A program made the translations under genes and the position numbers. The notes under the pieces were generated by a model. It was not told where the DNA came from and searched no databases. It was given only the letters and a program-made list of their open reading frames with translations. 64,000 nt of DNA, taken from positions 309,604 to 373,603 of the forward strand of contig NZ_BDAZ01000004.1 in assembly GCF_001612725.1 (NCBI RefSeq), given 5' to 3'. Below are positions 27,341 to 35,605 of the stretch, in pieces; positions within the stretch are counted from its first letter, which is position 1, and each line of letters opens with the position of its first letter. Origin of the DNA: Nocardia anaemiae NBRC 100462 (GTDB taxonomy: Bacteria; Actinomycetota; Actinomycetes; Mycobacteriales; Mycobacteriaceae).

Positions 27341-27643
27341 CTACGCCTGGTCCGAGACCCGCTCATACCACCGATCGAACCGGTTCCCCAGCACCGTGTA
27401 GGTGTCCAACCACCCACTGCTGGCGGCGATTTCACATAGCGGGCCGGTCGCGACGAACAGAAACTTCAAATCGCGCAACCGACTCATATCACCCCGCCGA
27501 ATCAATTCGAGATGATCGGTGAGATCGCTTATGAGCTCGGCCTCATCCGCATACCGAGCCTGCCAGCTCATATCCTGCGGCCCGGCCCGAACGACCGCCA
27601 TCACCCGCTCGAGGATGTCGAGTATCTCCGCCTCCGACTTCAT
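27341..27643 (-). CDS. Small hypothetical protein
   Basis: A 100-residue acidic, helical-looking protein (MKSEAEILDILERVMAVVRA; DEAELISDLTDHLELIRRGD). The ATG at 27643 with GATGGG just upstream was chosen because the longer frame upstream has no protein character. I do not recognise the family. It precedes the PucR-type regulator by nine bases and probably shares its transcript. Confidence 0.68.
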   Translation of the reverse strand: MKSEAEILDILERVMAVVRAGPQDMSWQARYADEAELISDLTDHLELIRRGDMSRLRDLKFLFVATGPLCEIAASSGWLDTYTVLGNRFDRWYERVSDQA

Positions 27644-27860
27644 CCCATCAGCCTGGCACGCCCGAATCAGCACAACACCGACTCCCGAACCGGGGGTTGC
27701 CCCATGGTATTGCGCACACCGCCGATGTGCAGGAACTGCGGCGCGACCGAGTTTCGTAGTACACCAAGACATTTGCAGTCCCGATCGGCTTACCTCGCCC
27801 AGCATCCCGATACAGGTCTTCGGCAATGCCAGTCAGCGCCATCGCGAGCCACGAATAGGA

Positions 27861-29300
27861 TCACGTCCCGGTTCGCCGGGCGGGCAGTGTCACGATGAAG
27901 CGGGCGCCGCCATCGGCGCTGTCGCCGACCTGGATACGGCCCGCGTGACGGTTCACGACGTCGGCGACTATGGCGAGACCGAGTCCGGCTCCGCCGTCGT
28001 CGCGGCTGCGCGCGTCGTCGAGCCGGACGAACCGTTGAAAGATCCGGTCCCGGTCGGCAGTGGGCACACCGTTTCCGTCATCGGCGACCTCGAGCACGAC
28101 CGCGTGGTCGGCCGTGCGGTTCAGGCTCACCCGCACGGTGGTGGCCGCGTGGCGCTGCGCGTTGTCGACGAGATTGCCCAGGACCCGGGCGAGTTGGGTG
28201 CGACTGCCCGTGACGGCCACGCTGTCATCCGGTATCACGGTGTCGACAGGTAGGCGGTCTCCGGTTCGGCGAGCCAACTCGTCGTGGATCAGCGCGGCCA
28301 ACTCGACCCGTTCCACACGGGGCTGCTCCCCCGCGTCGAGACGGGCGAGCAGCAATAGATCGGCGGCAAGGTGTTCGAGCCGGATGGTGTCTCCGATCAG
28401 CCCGTCCAGCTCGAGTAGCCGCGGGTGGGCGTGGGCGACTTCGAGCTGAGCGCGCAGGCTGGCGATGGGACTGCGCAGTTCGTGCGCGGCATCGGCGATG
28501 AAGCGGCGCTGCCGTTCCGCGGATTCTTCGAGTGCGGCGAGCGTGGCGTTCGTAGTGGCTGCCAGCCGGGCGATTTCGTCGCGTGCGGCGGGTTCGGGCA
28601 CCCGGCGGGACAGGTCGCCGCCCATGATTTCGGCGAGTTCGGCCCGGATCGCTTCCACTGGGCGCAGGGCACGCCGGGTTACCAGCCACGTCACCGCCGC
28701 CACCACGAGGAGCAGCACCGGCAGGCCCATCAACATGGCCCTTCGAACATCGGCAACCGCATTTCGGGCGGAGTCGAGGGAAGCGCCCGCGTAGACCGTG
28801 ACCGGCTGCCCGCCGACGGTGGTGGTTTCGATGGCGGCTACCCGGAATACCTGGTTGATGATCTCCTCGTCGCCCACCGGGAGCCGCACGTCACGAAACG
28901 TGGCGACGGACGTTGTTCCGGCAGTGGAAACGAGCTCGGTCTCGTCATCGTCATCTGTCGCGGCCGGTTTCGAAGTCGGGACGAAGTCGGCCATGGGTCG
29001 ACTCCGCAAGTCGTCATCGGCTGCCAAGACCCTTCGGTCGGCCGAAACCACTTGTACCGGTTGACTATCCTCGTCGGGCAACTTCAGCTGCGCGAAATCG
29101 GTGCCGATGCTGATCTGGGTGACGATATCGCGAGCGGCGATCTCCGCTTGCAGGCTCGCCCGATCGACCAGGTTGTGGCGCAGGACCTCGAGCACGACCA
29201 GTCCGGCGACCACGAGTGCCACCGCGACGACGGCCGTGGCCAGCATTGTGGTCCGGGCGCGCACCGAGTTCCACCACCGCGGCCGCGGCCGATCAGCCAC
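27861..29300 (-). CDS. Sensor histidine kinase
   Basis: A 479-residue membrane kinase. One membrane segment near residues 15-38 (MLATAVVAVALVVAGLVVLE) and a second near 205-225 (MLMGLPVLLLVVAAVTWLV) enclose an extracytoplasmic sensor of about 165 residues rich in acidic residues (ATDDDDETELV). HAMP, the phospho-acceptor His in DAAHELRSPIASL (near 272), the N-box LVDNAQRHA and the glycine boxes DDGNGVP and GAGLGLAIV follow. It starts at a GTG overlapping the response-regulator stop by eight bases, so the pair is co-translated. Confidence 0.93.
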   Translation of the reverse strand: MADRPRPRWWNSVRARTTMLATAVVAVALVVAGLVVLEVLRHNLVDRASLQAEIAARDIVTQISIGTDFAQLKLPDEDSQPVQVVSADRRVLAADDDLRSRPMADFVPTSKPAATDDDDETELVSTAGTTSVATFRDVRLPVGDEEIINQVFRVAAIETTTVGGQPVTVYAGASLDSARNAVADVRRAMLMGLPVLLLVVAAVTWLVTRRALRPVEAIRAELAEIMGGDLSRRVPEPAARDEIARLAATTNATLAALEESAERQRRFIADAAHELRSPIASLRAQLEVAHAHPRLLELDGLIGDTIRLEHLAADLLLLARLDAGEQPRVERVELAALIHDELARRTGDRLPVDTVIPDDSVAVTGSRTQLARVLGNLVDNAQRHAATTVRVSLNRTADHAVVLEVADDGNGVPTADRDRIFQRFVRLDDARSRDDGGAGLGLAIVADVVNRHAGRIQVGDSADGGARFIVTLPARRTGT

Positions 29301-29970
29301 GATCCGCCGCCAGCCGGTAGCCGACGCCGCGGACGGTGGTGATCGATCGACGCCCGAACGGAGCATCGATCTTGCGACGCAGCGTGCTGATGTAGACCTC
29401 GACGATATTGGGGTCACCGTCGTAGCCTGAGTCCCAAACATGCTGCAGGATATCGGCTTTCGATACCACCCGGCCCGCACGGACCGCCAAGTGTTCCAGG
29501 ACGGCGAATTCCTTGGCGGTCAACGTCACCTCATGCGTGTCCCGCATGCACGTGTGCGTGTTCGGATCCACCGTCAGATCACCGACGCGCAACACCGGGG
29601 CGCCGCCGCGAGTTCTGCGGCGGCACAGGGCGCGGATACGGGCGAGCAACACCACATAGGAGAACGGTTTGCGCAGATAGTCATCGGCGCCGGTATCCAG
29701 ACCCTCCGCCTCGTCGTATTCGCCGTCCTTCGCGGTGAGCATCAGCACCGGCGTCTCGTTCCCCGCGGAGCGCAGCGTCGCACAGACCTGGTAGCCGTTC
29801 ATACCCGGCAGCATGATGTCCAGGATGATCAGGTCGTAGTCGGTGGTGACGGCGAGATGCAGCCCCTCGGTGCCGTCGTGGACGATGTCCACGGCGAAAC
29901 CCTCGGCCGCCAATCCCTTTGCCAGGGTGCGGGCCAGACGCTTCTCGTCCTCCACGATCAGCAGACGCAT
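29293..29970 (-). CDS. Response regulator, OmpR family
   Basis: 225 residues: a receiver domain with acidic pocket VEDE, phospho-acceptor Asp51 in LIILDIMLPG and the conserved Lys in LTAKDGEYDEA, then an OmpR-type winged helix (LTAKEFAVLEHLAVRAGRVV; VYISTLRRKIDAPFG). It is the first gene of the two-component operon and divergent from the PepSY gene. Three CTTCAG words at helical spacing between them are the likely binding site. Confidence 0.94.
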   Translation of the reverse strand: MRLLIVEDEKRLARTLAKGLAAEGFAVDIVHDGTEGLHLAVTTDYDLIILDIMLPGMNGYQVCATLRSAGNETPVLMLTAKDGEYDEAEGLDTGADDYLRKPFSYVVLLARIRALCRRRTRGGAPVLRVGDLTVDPNTHTCMRDTHEVTLTAKEFAVLEHLAVRAGRVVSKADILQHVWDSGYDGDPNIVEVYISTLRRKIDAPFGRRSITTVRGVGYRLAADRG

Positions 29971-30003
29971 CCGCTAAGCGTGACAGACAGTTCCTGAAGC
30001 GGC

Positions 30004-30030
30004 CTTCAGGAGGCTTCAGGCCACCTTCAG
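30004..30030. promoter_or_regulatory. Triple CTTCAG direct repeat, candidate response-regulator box
   Basis: CTTCAG occurs at 30004, 30014 and 30025, spacing 10 and 11 bp, and a further CCTGAAG occurs on the other strand just upstream (29993-29999). Direct repeats one helical turn apart are the usual OmpR-family layout. The array lies between the response regulator and the PepSY gene and could control both. Confidence 0.6.
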
Positions 30031-30090
30031 CTGCGCTTGCCAGAGTGGTTATCGGATTCAAGATCGCCGCTCGCACAGGAGGTTTCACTC

Positions 30091-30453
30091 ATGTCATCCG
30101 TTATCCGCCGCGCGTTCGCCAGCTTGCGATGGATCATCGTCGGCGCTGCCGTTGTCGGCGCCACCGTCGCCGGTCTCGCCCTGGCCACCAGCACCGTCGG
30201 ACACAAGGACCACACCGTCGCGGTCAACGTGTCGGCCACCGACTTGGCACTGCTGGCAGACCCGCAGATCAGCAGGCAGCAGGCCATCGACGAGGCGGTG
30301 CGGGCCGTGCCGGGAAGCACAGTGGATTCCGCCGAGATCGACGCGGATCGTGGAGTGTGGGAGGTCGAGCTCAGCACCCCTGATGGCGTCGAGCACGAGG
30401 TGAGTGTCGATGTGAAGACCGGCAAGGTAGTCGGCACCGTCGAGCACGACTGA
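30091..30453 (+). CDS. PepSY-domain membrane protein
   Basis: A 120-residue protein with one N-terminal membrane anchor (WIIVGAAVVGATVAGLALAT) and an external PepSY domain (ISRQQAIDEAVRAVPGST; WEVELSTPDGVEHEVSVDVK). PepSY modules often inhibit proteases or sense envelope conditions. GGAGG precedes the ATG at 30091. Divergent placement next to a two-component system with a shared repeat box suggests it is that system's target or an accessory sensor. Confidence 0.88.
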   Translation: MSSVIRRAFASLRWIIVGAAVVGATVAGLALATSTVGHKDHTVAVNVSATDLALLADPQISRQQAIDEAVRAVPGSTVDSAEIDADRGVWEVELSTPDGVEHEVSVDVKTGKVVGTVEHD

Positions 30454-30471
30454 CTCACCTGGTGCGCATCG

Positions 30472-30496
30472 AGAGCCGCAGGCGGCCTGCGGCTCT
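30472..30496 (+). terminator. Terminator hairpin after the PepSY gene
   Basis: Perfect 11-bp arms AGAGCCGCAGG and CCTGCGGCTCT with a 3-base loop begin 19 bp after the stop. There is no T-run. Confidence 0.65.
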
Positions 30497-30642
30497 GCGC
30501 CAACCGATCGGCGGCGCGCTCAGGATCGGGTCGTAGGCCAGTTTCGAAATGCGCTCGTATGCGGCGCTCGTCGCACGGCAGGGGCACAATGCCCGACGGT
30601 TGGCGGATGACCCCCGGATGTCGGATCGCGAGGATAGTTCTC

Positions 30643-31539
30643 ATGGATCCCGAACTCGAACCATTCCTCTCGCTGTTCCCGCCGTCCGATCTGTCCGATC
30701 CGCCCACCGCGCGTAAACAGCTCGCCGAGCTGGCCGCCGCGGTACCGGCTACCGATAGCGCGAACTTGGACATCGAAAATCGCACGGTCCCAGCCGATCC
30801 CGATGTGCCGGTGCGGATCTATCGCCCACATCAGGCCCAGGGGGCCATCGTGTGGCTACACGGCGGCGGATTCGTCATGGGTGATCTCGACACCGAAGAT
30901 CCGTGGGCCGCGATGCTCGCCAACGGCTCCGGCGCGACGGTGATCTCCGTGGGTTACCGACTGGCGCCCGAAGACCCGTTCCCCGCCGCACACGATGACA
31001 TCTACTCGGTGCTGAACTGGACCGCCGAGCACGCGACCGAACTGGGCATCGATCCCACCCGCATCGCGATCGGCGGCCACAGCGCGGGCGCCGGTCTCGC
31101 GGCCGCGGTTGCGTTGCGGGCGCGCGACGAGCAGGGGCCACCGATCCGCTTCCAACTGCTCCACCAGGCCGGACTGGACGACCGGCAGCAGACGTGGTCG
31201 CAGCGCAATTTCACCGATACGCCGTTCGTGACTCGCGACAAGGTCGCGCAAATGTGGGCGTACTACCTGGGGTCCACGCCCGCCACGCCGTACGCCGCCC
31301 CGGCGCGGGCCACCGATCTGTCGGGCCTGCCACCCGCTTACATCGCCGCCGCGGAGTTCTGCCCGAACCGCGATGAAGATATCGACTACGCACTGCGCCT
31401 GATGGCGGCCGGGGTGTCGGTCGAGCTGCACCAGTGGCGGGGCACGTTCCATGGCTCGCAGGCGATCCTGTCCGCGGAGGTGTCACAGCGGCAGAACGCC
31501 GAACTGGCCGGGGCGCTGCGCCGCGCGTTGGCCGGATAA
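30643..31539 (+). CDS. Alpha/beta-hydrolase of the hormone-sensitive-lipase family
   Basis: A 298-residue esterase. WLHGGGFVMGDL carries the HGGG oxyanion motif and IGGHSAGAGLAAAV the nucleophile (GHSAG in place of the common GDSAG). The acid is probably in NRDEDIDYA and the His in TFHGSQ. The ATG at 30643 has GAGGA eight bases upstream. Such enzymes hydrolyse short-chain esters. It is followed by a convergent FAD-dependent monooxygenase-like gene. Confidence 0.87.
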   Translation: MDPELEPFLSLFPPSDLSDPPTARKQLAELAAAVPATDSANLDIENRTVPADPDVPVRIYRPHQAQGAIVWLHGGGFVMGDLDTEDPWAAMLANGSGATVISVGYRLAPEDPFPAAHDDIYSVLNWTAEHATELGIDPTRIAIGGHSAGAGLAAAVALRARDEQGPPIRFQLLHQAGLDDRQQTWSQRNFTDTPFVTRDKVAQMWAYYLGSTPATPYAAPARATDLSGLPPAYIAAAEFCPNRDEDIDYALRLMAAGVSVELHQWRGTFHGSQAILSAEVSQRQNAELAGALRRALAG

Positions 31540-31592
31540 TCCGACCGCAGACGAATTCCTCGAATCGTGCGGCAGGCCAAGGCAAACCGCAG

Positions 31593-32951
31593 CTACGCGG
31601 AGGTACGGCCTGCGCGCATACGCCGCAACCCGATCGTCGCCGCGGCGACACGTGGATCGAACATGTGTAGTGGGGATTTGGTCATGTTCAGCACATCGAG
31701 GAATTTCGCCGCGGTCGCCGGATCGTCCGCAGCGGCTCGGAACATCCTGTTCAAGCCCGAATGCGCAAGTGATTTCACCGCTGGGGAGCCGAGTGCGACC
31801 GGAGGCATCGTCATATCGCTGACCTTTGTCAGCCACCATGGGGTGCGCAGCATGCGGCCCATGCGGCGATAGTAGCGGCGTGGCAGATCGTCGGTCCCCC
31901 GCTGGAGTACCTCGTCGAGTAGATCCGCCGCGATGGCCGCGACGGTCATGCCGCTGCCGTAGATGGGATTGAAACTGCACACCGCATCGCCGATCGAGAG
32001 TATTCCGTCCGGAACACGATCCAGTAGTTCATACCGACGCCACACCGCCGTGCGGAACCGATAGGTCGCTACATCGTCGACGGGACTCGCGCCACGAAGC
32101 ACAGTAGCCACATCGTCGGGTGCGAATTCCGCGGCGTAGTCCAGCAATTCGTCCGGACTCGACGGTGGGTGATTCGCCTTCCCGACGCCGAACGCCGAGA
32201 GCACCCACAAATCCCCCTCCTGCGCCGCGAACCCGAACCCACGCGGTCGGCTCGGCATCGGTCCGACCAGGACGATCCGATCACCGCCGACGGCATCCAG
32301 CGGCAGGCGGAAATGACAAGTGGCATAGCCGATATCGACGGGCACCTGATCTTCGCGCGGCCGTGGGTACCCGAACGTTTCGAGCCAGGCTCCGGCCCGC
32401 GAACCCCGGCCCATCGCATCGACCACCAGATCGGCATGGACCGGCTCCGGTTGGCCGTCGGTCTCCCGGCGCATCACCCGAACTCCGCCGACACCGGTTT
32501 CGGAGGCGACCAGGTCCGCTACGACCGCATCGTCCCATATCTTCACATTCGCCAGCGCCGATACCCGATCACGCACATGCGATTCCAGAAATGGTCGGCT
32601 GGCGGCAACGGACGTCCTGCCCAATTCCGCGCGATACAGGACGTTTCCGAAGAAGATCGCCCGGAAATCGTCGAATGCGCTGACGGCCTTCGCGCCATCG
32701 GTGATCAGCTCGTCGATCAGACCGGGAAACCGGGACTCGGCGATATCAGCGGCACGCATCAACAGGCCGTGGGAATGTCGCGATTGCGGAGTTCCTCGGC
32801 GTTCGGGTGCCGCGGCCGACAATCGATCTCGCTCGATGACGGTCACCGCCGCATAGTGGTCGGCCAGAATTCGCGCCGCGAACAAGCCCGCGATCCCGCC
32901 GCCGAGCACCACCGCATGGTCCCCGGCGCGGTGGTCAGCCCGCTCGCTCAA
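31593..32951 (-). CDS. FAD-dependent oxidoreductase, squalene-epoxidase/geranylgeranyl-reductase-like
   Basis: A 452-residue flavoprotein. The FAD-binding Rossmann motif VVLGGGIAGLFAARILADHY is near residues 14-33, and the second FAD motif is ILSIGDAVCSFNPIYGSGMT near 310. A middle DxM-type stretch (VVDAMGRGSRAGAWLE) also fits group-A monooxygenases. The best start is the TTG at 32951, with GAGGAG upstream. The substrate is unknown; hydrophobic polyene or aromatic compounds are typical. The ParA-like gene lies 86 bp upstream on the same strand. Confidence 0.83.
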   Translation of the reverse strand: MSERADHRAGDHAVVLGGGIAGLFAARILADHYAAVTVIERDRLSAAAPERRGTPQSRHSHGLLMRAADIAESRFPGLIDELITDGAKAVSAFDDFRAIFFGNVLYRAELGRTSVAASRPFLESHVRDRVSALANVKIWDDAVVADLVASETGVGGVRVMRRETDGQPEPVHADLVVDAMGRGSRAGAWLETFGYPRPREDQVPVDIGYATCHFRLPLDAVGGDRIVLVGPMPSRPRGFGFAAQEGDLWVLSAFGVGKANHPPSSPDELLDYAAEFAPDDVATVLRGASPVDDVATYRFRTAVWRRYELLDRVPDGILSIGDAVCSFNPIYGSGMTVAAIAADLLDEVLQRGTDDLPRRYYRRMGRMLRTPWWLTKVSDMTMPPVALGSPAVKSLAHSGLNRMFRAAADDPATAAKFLDVLNMTKSPLHMFDPRVAAATIGLRRMRAGRTSA

Positions 32952-33037
32952 TGGGTCTCCTCGCCGTGGTCGATCGCGGACAGAGCACGGCGACCCTACC
33001 CCGACGCGGCATGGTCGTGCATGTCGTAGACGCGGTC

Positions 33038-33850
33038 TCAACGGCCGGATCGGTGGATGACCTCCCGAGCCAAGGCCCGATATTGCTCCGCACCGGCGGA
33101 TCGAGGTGCCCAGGTGGTGATGGGCTCACCGGCAACACTGGCGTCGGGGAAACGGACCGTTCGCGAGATCACAGTGTCGTAGACCTGATCGCCGAAGACC
33201 TCGGCAACCCGAGAAAGCACCTGACGCGAATGCAGCAGGCGCTGATCGAACATCGTGACGACGATGCCGAACAGACTCAGCCCCGGGTTCAGCCGGTCTC
33301 GGACCTTGTCCATGGTGTCGGTGAGCAGCGCGACCCCGCGCAGTGAGAAGAACTCGCACTCCATCGGGACGATCACACCGTCCGCGCAGGCCAGCGCGTT
33401 CACGGTGAGCAGGCTCAACGATGGCTGACAGTCGATGAGTATGTAGTCGTAGCGGTCCCGGATCGGATCGAGTACCCGCCGCAGCGAATGTTCCCGGCCC
33501 ACCTCGTTGACCAACCGAATCTCCGCCGCGGACAGATCGATATTGCTGGGCAGGAGATCGACATTGTCGACGTGCGTCTCGATCAGCACCTCGTCGATCA
33601 GCTTTCCCGATCCGCCTAGCAGGTCGTATACCGTCGAGGGCAGTTCATTCAGCACGGCGCCCAACCCCGCCGACAACGCGCCCTGCGGATCGAGGTCGAC
33701 CAACAGCACTCGCTGACCGCATTCGGCCAGCGCCGCGCCCAGATTGATGGTCGAGGTGGTCTTGCCGACGCCGCCTTTCTGATTGCACAGGGCAATGACC
33801 TGTGCTCGGGTACCGGGCGCCGGGAGTTCGGATGCACTGACCGCACTCAT
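33038..33850 (-). CDS. ParA/Soj-family ATPase, orphan
   Basis: A 270-residue partition-type ATPase. The deviant Walker A NQKGGVGKTTSTINLG, Walker A' LLVDLDPQGALSAG and Walker B YDYILIDCQPSLSLL are intact. It closely resembles, from memory, the second mycobacterial ParA that sits beside scpA/scpB (Rv1708), including ECEFFSLRGVALLTDTMDKV. Here neither parB nor scpAB adjoins it. The ATG at 33850 lacks a strong ribosome binding site; it overlaps the stop of a 25-codon frame beginning at 33922 (ATGA), which might couple translation. Confidence 0.86.
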   Translation of the reverse strand: MSAVSASELPAPGTRAQVIALCNQKGGVGKTTSTINLGAALAECGQRVLLVDLDPQGALSAGLGAVLNELPSTVYDLLGGSGKLIDEVLIETHVDNVDLLPSNIDLSAAEIRLVNEVGREHSLRRVLDPIRDRYDYILIDCQPSLSLLTVNALACADGVIVPMECEFFSLRGVALLTDTMDKVRDRLNPGLSLFGIVVTMFDQRLLHSRQVLSRVAEVFGDQVYDTVISRTVRFPDASVAGEPITTWAPRSAGAEQYRALAREVIHRSGR

Positions 33851-34187
33851 GATTCGCAAACGCTTCGGCTCGTCTCCACCGCCGAGCCGGGCAGGCCAAT
33901 TTGCCGCAGGTAGTTTGCCAACATGTCGCCAGGCTAGCCCTTCGGGCTCGGCGAGGAACCACAAACCCCATATGAGTCGCGGCTCACCCACAATCGAGGC
34001 GTAGATCGCTGACAATTCACTGAACCGACCGCTTGGTCGAAACCGTATCGCCTGGAAGGAATCCTGGGCAGCGTGCACGTCGGGGTTCGGTTCGGGCCAG
34101 CTTCGCTCGTGGTGACGCCGCTCGTTATGATCACGATCCTCTGCTCACGATCCTCTGCCCGCTGTCCACCCACGAAAAGGAATGCCC
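33851..34187. other. Intergenic region between parA-like gene and lsr2
   Basis: The region holds the promoters of two divergent genes. It contains the tandem repeat at 34131-34158 close to lsr2, and a 25-codon frame (MLANYLRQIGLPGSAV...) from 33922 that overlaps the parA-like start. I see no other gene. Confidence 0.45.
34131..34158 (+). repeat. Tandem 14-bp repeat upstream of lsr2
   Basis: TCACGATCCTCTGC is present twice with no gap, ending 29 bp before the lsr2 start codon. It may lie in the promoter or 5' leader and could affect expression if copy number varies. Confidence 0.6.
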
Positions 34188-34523
34188 ATGGCACGCAAGG
34201 TCGTTGTGACGCTCGTCGATGACTTCGACGGCAAATCCCCTGCCGAGGAAACCGTGGCCTTCGCGCTCGACGGCGTCGAATACGAGATCGACCTATCCAC
34301 CGACAACGCCGGTCAGCTGCGCGGCATCTTCGAGCCCTGGACCTCGAACGCGCGCAGAATCGGCCGCGCGCCCCGAGGCAAGAGCCAGACCTCGCGCACC
34401 GCCAACGACCGCGCCCGCACCGTCGCCATCCGCGACTGGGCCCGCGCCAAAGGCATCGCGGTGTCAGCCCGCGGACGGATTTCAGCAGAAGTAGCCCAAG
34501 CGTACGAGAAGGCCAACGCCTAA
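34188..34523 (+). CDS. lsr2: Lsr2-family nucleoid protein, copy 1
   Basis: A 111-residue xenogeneic silencer homologue. The N-terminal dimerisation domain is recognisable (MARKVVVTLVDDFDGKSPAE, VEYEIDLSTDNAGQLRGIFE). The C-terminal DNA-binding domain ends [20 protein letters not shown], with the RGR that enters the minor groove of AT-rich DNA. The central linker is basic (RAPRGKSQTSRTANDR). The ATG at 34188 has AAAGGA upstream. It differs clearly from the second copy at 51.6-51.9 kb; this one is the more divergent and may be accessory. Confidence 0.92.
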   Translation: MARKVVVTLVDDFDGKSPAEETVAFALDGVEYEIDLSTDNAGQLRGIFEPWTSNARRIGRAPRGKSQTSRTANDRARTVAIRDWARAKGIAVSARGRISAEVAQAYEKANA

Positions 34524-35016
34524 CCGCGTCCGAGACGCCGGAAACGCGGGCCCCGCACCGTCCGTCGGAGCACTGCCGTTCGCGAGCAACAGCGGTGCGG
34601 GGCCGATTTCGTCGCCGGACATCGGCGTGCTGTCGATCCCGGCGCTGAACACCAGGTCCTCAGTCGACGAGATGCAAATGTCCCCGTTGCTGTTTGGCGT
34701 CCGACGTCGTCCCGCGCGACGGTCACAAGCGCACCGTCGCGTGGGGACGCCGAGACCACCGGGCCTTGGTAATCGAACACCGGCGACCGCAGCCAACGGC
34801 ACAGTTGGCGGCTGATCGATTTCCTCATGAGCAGTGAGTTCACAAGCACCACACAGGGTTTGGGCATTAATAGCTATTGAGCCTGCTCCCACAGTGGGCG
34901 CAGTAGTGCTGCTGGCCGGGTCCCCGTGTCATGGCTACTTCGGATCGTTTCGGGCGTCTTTGCCCCACCCCCATTTGCCCTCGTCGCGTGACCCTCGCGG
35001 GGCTTGCCAGCGTCCG
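34524..35016. other. Intergenic region after lsr2, no supported gene
   Basis: About 490 bp. Several open frames exist on both strands but have the skewed composition of chance GC-rich frames. A bias change toward mixed composition around 34860-35000 hints at foreign or decayed DNA. I see no RNA gene or repeat. Confidence 0.4.
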
Positions 35017-35472
35017 CTATACGTTTCGTGGCGATTCAGATTTGTGTTCGTGGCGGCTGGTGTCGTACCGGCGTCGGTTGACGTTGATCTGGTGTCGGTG
35101 CGTGTCGGCCCACTCGGCGAGGGCCACGACGGAGTCCAGCAGTGTCGTGCCGAGTGGGGTGAGTGCGTAGTCGACGCGGGGCGGGACGGTGGGATGGGCG
35201 GTACGGGTGAGCAGGCCATCGCGTTCGAGTTGCCGCAGGGTCCGGGTGAGCATGCGCTGTGAGATGCCGATGACTGCGCGGTGTAGCTCGCCGAAGCGCA
35301 GAGTCCGCTCGCGCAGCTGGCCGATGACCAGGATGCTCCACTTGTCGCCGATCAGAGCGAGGATCTGCAGGACCTGTCGGCATGCCTGCTCATCCGACTC
35401 GCGCGCGGCGGCTCCTGCTTGCGGGTCAGGTGTGGCGTGCCGGGTGTCCGGCGAGGCGCTGAGGTGGGCCAA
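35017..35472 (-). CDS. HxlR-family regulator, copy 1
   Basis: A 151-residue winged-helix regulator: LALIGDKWSILVIGQLRERT, LRFGELHRAVIGISQRMLTR and TLRQLERDGLLTR are the HxlR signature. HxlR proteins often sense electrophiles or aldehydes. The start is a TTG at 35472 with AGAGGT upstream, as in its paralogue at 36745. It is divergent from the SDR gene, and an inverted repeat lies between. The HxlR-SDR pair recurs in mirror image from 36361 to 37185. Confidence 0.9.
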   Translation of the reverse strand: MAHLSASPDTRHATPDPQAGAAARESDEQACRQVLQILALIGDKWSILVIGQLRERTLRFGELHRAVIGISQRMLTRTLRQLERDGLLTRTAHPTVPPRVDYALTPLGTTLLDSVVALAEWADTHRHQINVNRRRYDTSRHEHKSESPRNV

Positions 35473-35544
35473 GGGTTACCTCTGTGTGCGTTACCGACAG
35501 GAATGTGCCGTCTTGCGGCCGCCAGTGTAGTGACAAATCATGCT

Positions 35545-35563
35545 GTTACTAACAAACAGTAAC
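35545..35563. promoter_or_regulatory. Putative HxlR operator
   Basis: GTTACT and AGTAAC form a perfect 6-bp inverted repeat around seven bases, in the HxlR/SDR divergent promoter. HxlR sites in other bacteria are of similar size and contain AGTAAC/GTTACT-like words. The mirrored second copy of the locus lacks this element. Confidence 0.55.
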
Positions 35564-35605
35564 TATAGGTGCCCGGCGGAGCCGCGGCCGGAAAGGGACA
35601 TTGCG

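Noticed and set aside
34482..34892. Minus-strand open frames downstream of lsr2
   Set aside because: Composition is that of a shadow frame, and part of it is antisense to the lsr2 end.
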